Positions 58,182 to 64,000 of a stretch of 64,000 bases of DNA are shown piece by piece. Each line of letters begins with the position of its first letter. Position 1 is the first letter of the stretch. The translations under genes were made by a program, and so were the position numbers. Source of the stretch: Streptomyces albofaciens JCM 4342. GTDB lineage: Bacteria > Actinomycetota > Actinomycetes > Streptomycetales > Streptomycetaceae. The stretch covers positions 552,501 through 616,500 of the forward strand of contig NZ_PDCM01000001.1 in NCBI RefSeq assembly GCF_008634025.1. The letters are read 5' to 3'. The notes below the pieces were generated by a model. That model was not told the origin of the DNA, did not search any database, and saw only the letters and a program-made list of their open reading frames with translations.

Positions 58182-59272
58182 ACATCGCTGCCGCAGCCAC
58201 CAACGAGAACCTGGCCAGTATCAGCAACATGCTGATCTACTCGGCCATGGCCGTCTACACCCTCGCCTTCCTCGCGCACCTCGCCGAGTGGGCCTTCGGC
58301 AGCCGCAGCAAGGTCGGCCGCACGGCGGCGGCCCTGACCGCCACCGTGCCCGCCCCCGCCAAGGCCGCGGCGGCCCGCACGGCCGAGCAGGGCGGCGGCA
58401 CCGCCGTACTGGAGCGCCCCAAGGTCGTCACCCGCGCCACCAACGGCAACCGGGACGTCCCGGACGGCCCGGGCGCCGCGGGCGGCACCGAGAAGGGCGA
58501 CCTCTACGGCCGCATCGCCATCTCGCTGACCACCCTCGCGTTCCTGATCCACTTCGGCGGCGTCCTCACCCGCGGCCTGTCCGTGCAGCGTGCCCCCTGG
58601 GGCAACATGTACGAGTTCTCCACGACCTTCGGCATGGTCGCGGTCGCCGCGTACCTCGTCCTCCTCGCCCTGCGGAAGAACGTCCGCTGGATCGGCCTGC
58701 TGCTGACCGCCACCGTCCTGCTGGACCTCGGCGTGGCCGTCACCTGGCTCTACACCGAAAGCTCCCAGCTGGTCCCGGCCCTCCACTCGTACTGGCTGTG
58801 GATCCACGTCAGCTGCGCGATCATCTCCGGCGCCTTCCTCTACCTCGGCGCCGTCTCCACGCTGCTCTACCTCTTCCGCGACCGCTACGAGAGCAAGCTG
58901 GCCGACCCGAACGGCAAGAAGCCCGGCGCCTTCGCCACCTCCGTGATGGAGCGCCTGCCCGCCGCCGCCAGCCTGGACAAGTTCTCCTACCGCGTGAACG
59001 CCACGATCTTCCCCCTGTGGACCTTCACGATCATCGCCGGCGCCATCTGGGCCGGCGAGGCCTGGGGCCGCTACTGGGGCTGGGACTCCAAGGAAATCTG
59101 GTCCTTCGTCACCTGGGTCGCCTACGCCGCCTACCTCCACGCCCGCGCCACCGTCGGCTGGAAGGGCCGCAAGGCCGCCTACCTGGGCCTGTTCGCGTTC
59201 CTGACGTACATCTTCAACTACTACGTGGTGAATTACTTCTTCTCGGGGCTGCACTCCTACTCCGGGATCTGA
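58178..59272 (+). CDS. ccsB: Cytochrome c biogenesis protein CcsB (CcsA family)
   Basis: 364 aa, about eight membrane helices. The heme-handling WWD domain is WGRYWGWDSKEIWSFVTWVAYAAYLHARATVGW near residue 305, with flanking conserved His in HVSCAIISGAFL and HARA. Presents heme to apocytochrome c with ResB. Start GTG inside the resB stop; last gene of the operon. Confidence 0.93.
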   Translation: MNIAAAATNENLASISNMLIYSAMAVYTLAFLAHLAEWAFGSRSKVGRTAAALTATVPAPAKAAAARTAEQGGGTAVLERPKVVTRATNGNRDVPDGPGAAGGTEKGDLYGRIAISLTTLAFLIHFGGVLTRGLSVQRAPWGNMYEFSTTFGMVAVAAYLVLLALRKNVRWIGLLLTATVLLDLGVAVTWLYTESSQLVPALHSYWLWIHVSCAIISGAFLYLGAVSTLLYLFRDRYESKLADPNGKKPGAFATSVMERLPAAASLDKFSYRVNATIFPLWTFTIIAGAIWAGEAWGRYWGWDSKEIWSFVTWVAYAAYLHARATVGWKGRKAAYLGLFAFLTYIFNYYVVNYFFSGLHSYSGI

Positions 59273-59441
59273 GCCGGCGGCACACTCTGTGGTGGAACCT
59301 GGAACAGCCCGTGGTGGCGGACGGCCACCCCGTCACGTTCTGGCATGTGATCGAGGAAGGTCCCCGCAGCCTGCTCGGGAACCTGACCCGCCTGCCCCAC
59401 CCCGACCTGCCGGACCCGGTGCCGTGCGCGATGGTGGCCTC
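59273..59441 (+). pseudogene. Coding-like segment between ccsB and the SRPBCC gene
   Basis: One frame of this gap (from about 59284, frame different from both neighbours) reads WWNLEQPVVADGHPVTFW and continues through IEEGPRSLLGNLTRLPHPDL with strong third-position GC bias, but has no start codon except an internal GTG and runs out of frame into the next gene. It looks like a fragment of a decayed or truncated gene; not recognised. Confidence 0.35.
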
Positions 59442-59966
59442 ATGGAGCGTTTGGAGAGCCCCGTCCCGTACGGCACCGCTGTTTCCACAGGTGACAGCCA
59501 CACCCTCCGGTACGAGCTGCGTTTTCCCCAGGGTGTGGAGCGGGTCTGGGAGGCGGTGGCCACTCAGGAGGGGCTGCCGGGGTGGCTTGCTGTGGCGGAG
59601 CCGTTTGTGCGGCGTGAGGGTGGGCTGATCACGCTTCGGTGGCAGAACACCGATGAGAACGGGAATGCGACGGTGGCACCCGGCCGGGTGACCGGCTGGG
59701 GGCCGTTGCGGCTGGCCGAGTACACCGTCGATGTCCACGGCCGTATGCGGTTCGAGCTCCGGGACGACGGGACCGACGCCACCCGTCTGCGCTTCGCGAA
59801 CGAGTTCACCGGTTCCGCCGCGTACCGCCTGGACTGTCTCGCCGGCTGGCACCACCATTTCGAGTTCCTCACCGACGCGCTCGACGGACGGCCCAAGGAC
59901 TGGTCCACGTGGAACCTGGACCGGTGGCGGGAGCTGCGGGCCGACTACGCGGCCGCCGGGCAGTAG
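59442..59966 (+). CDS. SRPBCC domain protein (AHSA1-like)
   Basis: 174 aa. START-like fold: HTLRYELRFPQGVERVWEAVATQEGLPGWLA at the N-terminus is the typical first strand and helices, followed by EGGLITLRWQNTDE and the C-terminal helix CLAGWHHHFEFLTDALDG. Family members bind hydrophobic ligands or co-chaperones. Function unknown. Convergent with the DUF4291 gene. Confidence 0.82.
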   Translation: MERLESPVPYGTAVSTGDSHTLRYELRFPQGVERVWEAVATQEGLPGWLAVAEPFVRREGGLITLRWQNTDENGNATVAPGRVTGWGPLRLAEYTVDVHGRMRFELRDDGTDATRLRFANEFTGSAAYRLDCLAGWHHHFEFLTDALDGRPKDWSTWNLDRWRELRADYAAAGQ

Positions 59967-59978
59967 CGGCGGGAGCGG

Positions 59979-60602
59979 TCAGGCCGGTACGGGAGACAGG
60001 CCCGGGGTTTCCGCCGGCGCAGGGTAGGGGCGCTCTTCGGGGAGGAGGGCGGTCGCGGCCGCCGTGTCGCCCGCGCGCACCAGGGCGTGGATCTCATGGG
60101 CCAGTGGTGTGATGTCGCGGATCGCCACCGTCCACTCGTCGGCGTAGCGGCGGGAGGCGTCGCCCGCCAGGCCCAGCTGGAGGGAGCGGTGGGGGAGCGG
60201 AGCCAGGTGCAGGTCGCGTTCGGGGTCCCATTGGATGCGGGCGGGGGAGGTGAGGAGCTGCGCTTTCCAGGCGGCCCGGTCGGGGTGGACGGCGGGGTCG
60301 TAGTGGGACAGGCAGGCGTGGCGCAGGGCCCAGTCGAAGCCCGCGCGGTCGATCTCGATGGCGAGGACCCGTTCCTGGTCGGGCTTGGTGGCCCAGCCGC
60401 AGCGGTACATCATCCACAGGAACGACGGTTTGACCCACGTCATGCGCTCCCGCTTCCAGGCGGGCGGGAAGCGGCCGTCGCGGGCGGCGGGGAGGCCGAG
60501 GGACGGGGCGTACGCCTGGTAGACGGTGACCGTGGTGGCGGTGTGGGCGGCGCGGATGTGGCGCGTGGGTTCGGGGTGCCGGGGGTTTCGGTGATGACTC
60601 AT
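59979..60602 (-). CDS. DUF4291 domain protein
   Basis: 207 aa, soluble. The family signature TVYQAYAPSLGLPAARDGRFPPAWKRERMTWVKPSFLWMMYRCGWATKPDQERVLAIEIDRAGFDWAL is clear, followed by RIQWDPERDLHLAPLPHRSLQLGL. No catalytic motif that I can assign. It lies 51 nt after the dioxygenase gene on the same strand and is probably the third gene of that operon. Confidence 0.85.
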   Translation of the reverse strand: MSHHRNPRHPEPTRHIRAAHTATTVTVYQAYAPSLGLPAARDGRFPPAWKRERMTWVKPSFLWMMYRCGWATKPDQERVLAIEIDRAGFDWALRHACLSHYDPAVHPDRAAWKAQLLTSPARIQWDPERDLHLAPLPHRSLQLGLAGDASRRYADEWTVAIRDITPLAHEIHALVRAGDTAAATALLPEERPYPAPAETPGLSPVPA

Positions 60603-60653
60603 GAGCCGTCAGTGTGTGGCGGCCGGAGGCGGAAGGGCCATCGATTTTCCCGG

Positions 60654-61652
60654 TCAGGTGCCGTCCGCGGTGATGGCGTCGAGCTGGGCGCGCAGATACG
60701 TGTGGGAGTCGGCCAGGGTGCCGATGCGGGTGCCGGGGTCGCACTCGTAGAAGTAGACGAGGGACATCAGCTCCTCGGTGGGGGCGTCGGGCGGGGGCGG
60801 CAGGACGCGGTGGCGGCCGGCGCGCCAGCGGCCGTCGGTCCAGCGGGCCATCAGGTCGCCGATGTTGACGGTGAGGGAGCCGGGGACGTACGGGGCGTCC
60901 TGCCAGCCGGTGCCGCCGTGCGCCGGGTCGGTCCAGACCTGGAGGCCGCCCTTGCCGTGCTGCCGGTCCAGGACCGTGACCGTGCCGAAGTCGGTGTGCG
61001 GGCCGATGCGGTACTGGCCGGGCAGCGCCTCGCCCACCGTCTCCGTGCCCGGGTACCAGTTGATGTTGAAGCCCCAGGTGGGGTGGGTGGTGTGGCGGGT
61101 GAAGCGGTCGGGGGCGGAGCCGAGCACGGTGGCGAGGAGTTCGAGGAGCCGGTCGGAGAGGGCGCGCAGGGCGGTCAGGAGATCCTGGACGTCGAGGCGG
61201 AGGGCCGGGACCTGGTGGGGCCAGATGTTGGGCAGGAACCACTCGGCGTCGACGGCCGGGTCGCCGGTCGGCTCCTCGGAGGCGAAGGACAGCGACTCCT
61301 TCAGGTCCGGCGGGGTCGCGGTGCCCTCGGCGGCGCCGTTGGCCTCGGCTCCGGGGCCCAGCCAGCCGCGCCCGCCGACCTCGGTGGCGTACGGCTGCTT
61401 CTCCGCGGCGGGCAGCGCGAAGAACGTACGGGCGGTGCGGCGGATGCGGGTGCGCAGGTCCGGGTCGAGGCCGTGGCCGGTGACGAGGAGGAAGCCGGTG
61501 GCGCGCAGGGCCGTATCGACGGCCGCGGCGGTCGCGCGGCGCGCGTCCGGGCCGTCCGACCGCCAGCGGGCGAGGTCGATGACGGGGATGGGGCCGTCGT
61601 CGGGCGCGGGCGCGCGGGCGGGGTCGGGCGCGGACGCAGGGGGCTCACTCAT
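60654..61652 (-). CDS. Isopenicillin N synthase-like 2-oxoglutarate/Fe(II) dioxygenase
   Basis: 332 aa. N-terminal DIOX_N domain IPVIDLARWRSDG; the core holds the iron ligands His-x-Asp in IGPHTDFGTVTVLD and the distal His in RAGRHRVLPP, with Arg-x-Ser replaced by a TEELMSLVYFYE segment. Probably a non-heme oxygenase of the flavone/IPNS group; substrate unknown. Overlaps the deaminase gene by 8 nt, so both act in one pathway. Confidence 0.88.
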   Translation of the reverse strand: MSEPPASAPDPARAPAPDDGPIPVIDLARWRSDGPDARRATAAAVDTALRATGFLLVTGHGLDPDLRTRIRRTARTFFALPAAEKQPYATEVGGRGWLGPGAEANGAAEGTATPPDLKESLSFASEEPTGDPAVDAEWFLPNIWPHQVPALRLDVQDLLTALRALSDRLLELLATVLGSAPDRFTRHTTHPTWGFNINWYPGTETVGEALPGQYRIGPHTDFGTVTVLDRQHGKGGLQVWTDPAHGGTGWQDAPYVPGSLTVNIGDLMARWTDGRWRAGRHRVLPPPPDAPTEELMSLVYFYECDPGTRIGTLADSHTYLRAQLDAITADGT

Positions 61653-62094
61653 CGCCGATGTCCTCGTGCCACAGCTTGGGTCGGGCCGCGATGAACTCCC
61701 GCATCATGGCCGCGCACTCCGCGTCGTCCAGCAGCACGATCCGTACGCCGCTCTGCGCCAGCCAGCCGTGCCCGCCGTGGTACGTACGGGCTTCGCCGAT
61801 CAGGACGCGCGAGATGCGGAACTGGCGGATCAGGCCGCTGCAGAACCAGCACGGGGAGAGGGTGGTGACCATCGTGGTGTCCCGGTAGTGGCGCTGCCGG
61901 CCGGCGGCGCGGAAGGCGGTGGTCTCCGCGTGCGCGGTGGGGTCGCCGTCCTGGACGCGACGGTTGCGGCCGCGTCCGAGGAGGGCGCCGTCGGGGCCGT
62001 ACAGCGCGGCGCCGATGGGGATGCCGCCCTCGGCCAGCCCGGCCCGTGCCTCGGCGACCGCCGTCGCCAGCATCGCGCGCTCCAGGTCCTTCAC
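61645..62094 (-). CDS. Nucleoside/cytosine deaminase family protein
   Basis: 149 aa. Zinc site His-Ala-Glu in DPTAHAETTAFRAAG and Pro-Cys-x-x-Cys in SPCWFCSGLI, the CDA-fold pattern of cytosine deaminase-type enzymes. C-terminal GHGWLAQSGVRIVLLDDAECAAMM resembles yeast/bacterial cytosine deaminases. The GTG at 62094 has GGAGAG upstream. First gene of a deaminase-dioxygenase-DUF4291 operon. Confidence 0.85.
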   Translation of the reverse strand: MKDLERAMLATAVAEARAGLAEGGIPIGAALYGPDGALLGRGRNRRVQDGDPTAHAETTAFRAAGRQRHYRDTTMVTTLSPCWFCSGLIRQFRISRVLIGEARTYHGGHGWLAQSGVRIVLLDDAECAAMMREFIAARPKLWHEDIGDE

Positions 62095-62221
62095 GACGGC
62101 CACTCTCCTCGCCCGGGAGCGGTCCGGCAACGTACGCGCCGCGATCCGGCCGGTGAGTGAGGAGCGAGGGGGCGCGTGGGAGGGCCGTACGCCTCGGGCC
62201 TACGGCGCGCTGCGTACGGCC

Positions 62222-62290
62222 GTGCGCTCCGGTGGGCGGGGCGGCGGTGCGCTCCGGTGGGCGGGGCGGCCGTGTGCTCCGGTGGGTAGG
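62222..62290. repeat. 25-bp GC-rich tandem repeat, three copies
   Basis: GTGCGCTCCGGTGGGCGGGG plus GCGGC occurs at 62222-62246 and 62247-62271 almost identically, and a shorter third copy at 62272-62290. It lies in the non-coding gap between two minus-strand genes. Confidence 0.85.
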
Positions 62291-62291
62291 T

Positions 62292-62365
62292 CGTCAGCTC
62301 TTTGACGGTGGGGCGGGGGCGTCCGCCCCTCGGCGGTGCGCCGTCAGCCCTTCGACGGCGGGGTG
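62292..62365 (-). repeat. Duplicated 3' end of the PLDc_N gene
   Basis: The end of the gene (62342-62365, encoding TPPSKG-stop) recurs 50 bp downstream (62292-62315, encoding APPSKS-stop) with 20 of 24 identical. Confidence 0.7.
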
Positions 62366-62763
62366 TTCCCCTCGCCGTCCGACGAACCGTTTTCCTTGCG
62401 CCGCAGCTCCTCCTCGCGGCGCCGCAGGTCCGCCTCCCAGTCCTTCAGGAGCGCCTCGTCCTTCTTGTTCTCGTCCTTGAGCGAGCGCAGGAACTCGGGG
62501 TTGTCGTCCGGCGCGACCCACTTCTGCGCCGGGCCGCGCCCGCCGCGGGGCCACGGCGCGCCGCCGCCGGCGGGTTCGCGCCGCGGGCGGCCGGCCACCA
62601 GCCAGGCGACCGGACCGATGAGGACCTCGCCGAACAGCAGGATGATGAAGACCCAGGCGATCTTCGGCAGGCCGCGGACCTGGTTCTCCGGCGTGTTCAG
62701 GCAGTCGATGAACGCGTAGATCCACAGCGCCAGGATCAGAAGGAACGGCAGATACCTGAGCAT
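62344..62763 (-). CDS. PLDc_N domain membrane protein
   Basis: 139 aa. Two membrane helices at the N-terminus in the PLDc_N pattern (LRYLPFLLILALWIYAFIDCLNT, LPKIAWVFIILLFGEVLIGPVAWLVAGRPRRE), followed by a long charged, coiled-coil-like cytoplasmic tail (LRSLKDENKKDEALLKDWEADLRRREEELRRKE). The family is the phospholipase D N-terminal domain alone; function unknown, possibly a scaffold. Confidence 0.85.
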   Translation of the reverse strand: MLRYLPFLLILALWIYAFIDCLNTPENQVRGLPKIAWVFIILLFGEVLIGPVAWLVAGRPRREPAGGGAPWPRGGRGPAQKWVAPDDNPEFLRSLKDENKKDEALLKDWEADLRRREEELRRKENGSSDGEGNTPPSKG

Positions 62764-62850
62764 TGCGGAAGCAGCCCCCCTGTGCTGACGGGCGGGCCTC
62801 GCGGGGCCCGGTGACCCGTCCAGGGTAGTGCGTACCGGATACTGGACAGC

Positions 62851-64000
62851 ATGGCTTATGACGATCTTCGCTCGTTCCTGCGCGCGCTCGACCGGGAGGG
62901 TGACCTCAAGCGCATCAAGGCCGAGGTCGATCCGCATCTGGAAGTCGGCGAGATCGTCGACCGGGTGCAGAAGGCCGGCGGCCCGGCGCTGCTCTTCGAG
63001 AACGTCAAGGGCTCGTCGATGCCGCTGGCCATGAACGTGTACGGCACCGACCGCCGGCTGCTCAAGGCGCTGGGCCTGACGTCGTACGACGAGATCAGCG
63101 AGAAGATCGGCGGGCTGCTCAAGCCGGAGCTGCCGCACGGCTTCGTCGGCGTGCGCGAGGCCTTCGGCAAGCTCGCGAACATGGCGCACGTCCCGCCGAA
63201 GAAGGTCAAGGGCGACAGCGCCCCGGTCCAGGAGGTCGTGCTCCAGGGCGACGAGGTGGACCTGGAGCGGCTGCCCGCGCTGTTCACCTGGCCGCAGGAC
63301 GGCGGATCGTTCTTCAACCTGGGCCTGACCCACACCAAGCACCCGGAGACCGGCGTGCGGAACCTGGGCCTGTACCGCCTCCAGCGCCACGACAAGCGCA
63401 CCATCGGCATGCACTGGCAGATCCACAAGGACAGCCGCAACCACTACCAGGTGGCCGCCAAGCGCGGCGAGAAACTGCCGGTCGCCATCGCCTTCGGCTG
63501 CCCGCCGGCCGTCACCTACGCCGCCACCGCGCCGCTGCCCGGCGACATGGACGAGTACATGCTCGCCGGGTTCGTGCAGGGCAAGCGCATCGAGATGGTG
63601 GACTGCAAGACCGTGCCGCTCCAGGTCCCGGCCAACGCCGAGGTCGTACTGGAGGGCTGGCTGGAGCCGGGCGAGATGCTGCCGGAGGGCCCCTTCGGCG
63701 ACCACACCGGCTTCTACACGCCGCAGGAGCCGTTCCCGGCGCTGACCATCGACTGTGTGACGATGCGCCGGCGGCCGCTGCTCCAGTCGATCGTGGTGGG
63801 CCGGCCGCCGACCGAGGACGGCCCGCTGGGCCGGGCCACCGAGCGGTTCTTCCTGCCGCTGCTCAAGGTCATCGTGCCGGACATCGTGGACTACCACCTG
63901 CCCGAGTCGGGCGGCTTCCACAACTGCGCGATCGTCTCGATCGACAAGAAGTACCCCAAGCACGCCCAGAAGGTCATGCACGCCATCTGGGGCGCCCACA
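62851..64000 (+). CDS. Menaquinone biosynthesis decarboxylase, UbiD family (3' end outside window)
   Basis: At least 383 aa, running off the window edge. Starts MAYDDLRSFLRALDREGDLKRI, with the UbiD core RLQRHDKRTIGMHWQIHKDSRNHYQVAAKRGE, an AIAFGCPPAVTYAATAPLP segment and the metal/prFMN Glu in EGWLEPGEMLPEGPFGDHTGFY. It belongs to the SCO4490-type decarboxylases of the futalosine menaquinone pathway, which need prenyl-FMN from a UbiX partner. ATG 88 nt beyond the preceding divergent gene. Confidence 0.92.
   Translation, partial: MAYDDLRSFLRALDREGDLKRIKAEVDPHLEVGEIVDRVQKAGGPALLFENVKGSSMPLAMNVYGTDRRLLKALGLTSYDEISEKIGGLLKPELPHGFVGVREAFGKLANMAHVPPKKVKGDSAPVQEVVLQGDEVDLERLPALFTWPQDGGSFFNLGLTHTKHPETGVRNLGLYRLQRHDKRTIGMHWQIHKDSRNHYQVAAKRGEKLPVAIAFGCPPAVTYAATAPLPGDMDEYMLAGFVQGKRIEMVDCKTVPLQVPANAEVVLEGWLEPGEMLPEGPFGDHTGFYTPQEPFPALTIDCVTMRRRPLLQSIVVGRPPTEDGPLGRATERFFLPLLKVIVPDIVDYHLPESGGFHNCAIVSIDKKYPKHAQKVMHAIWGAH

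Overview
The window is a very GC-rich actinobacterial chromosome segment that I read as Streptomyces. The evidence is the developmental genes bldN-rsbN and bdtA, a rex-hemACDB heme operon with a Rex operator, a whiJ-type regulator/DUF397/ATPase cassette, two trypsins close to S. griseus trypsin, a class I lysyl-tRNA synthetase, and heavy use of GTG/TTG starts with 4-nt start/stop overlaps. No phage, plasmid, transposase or CRISPR array was seen.

Layout. 1-1.5 kb: 3' part of a 23S rRNA, 5S rRNA and the rrn terminator. 1.5-7.5 kb: HAD phosphatase, AcuC-like deacetylase, phosphatase-like protein, bdtA, the 32-aa ribosomal protein bS22, an epimerase and an acyltransferase. 7.6-12.6 kb (minus): anti-sigma rsbN (with an apparent one-base frameshift), sigma factor bldN, an SMI1 protein, a SerB-like HAD and a glutaredoxin. 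12.9-18.9 kb: rex-hemA-hemC-hemD-hemB, all overlapping or nearly so. 19-21 kb: two tandem secreted trypsins with matching promoter/AdpA-box upstream regions. 21-28.4 kb: small regulators, the whiJ-like cassette, a class A beta-lactamase, lipoproteins and a membrane-anchored HTH protein. 28.5-32.2 kb: divergent argS and lysS.

32.4-50.3 kb is more accessory: a beta-phosphoglucomutase/GH65 pair, a DUF2637 protein with a 12-bp repeat, two DUF3558 lipoproteins, RtcB beside two RNHCP zinc-ribbon proteins, an AAA ATPase, and a TetR/FAD-monooxygenase pair whose shared promoter carries four copies of a 16-bp operator-like element. 50.3-64 kb: hemL, a histidine phosphatase, a deacetylase-like lipoprotein, the system II cytochrome c maturation operon (thioredoxin-ccdA-resB-ccsB), a deaminase/dioxygenase/DUF4291 operon and the start of a menaquinone decarboxylase gene.

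How it fits together. Five heme enzymes (HemA, C, D, B, L), Rex, cytochrome c maturation and a menaquinone enzyme make this a respiratory region, with sporulation control (BldN/RsbN, BdtA, whiJ-like cassette) embedded. From memory, the left block resembles the S. coelicolor SCO3303-SCO3330 interval and the right block SCO4469-SCO4490, so a rearrangement junction probably lies between about 32 and 50 kb. The most unusual signals are the paired TetR operators, recurrent duplication of gene 3' ends just past the stop codon, and the rsbN frameshift.
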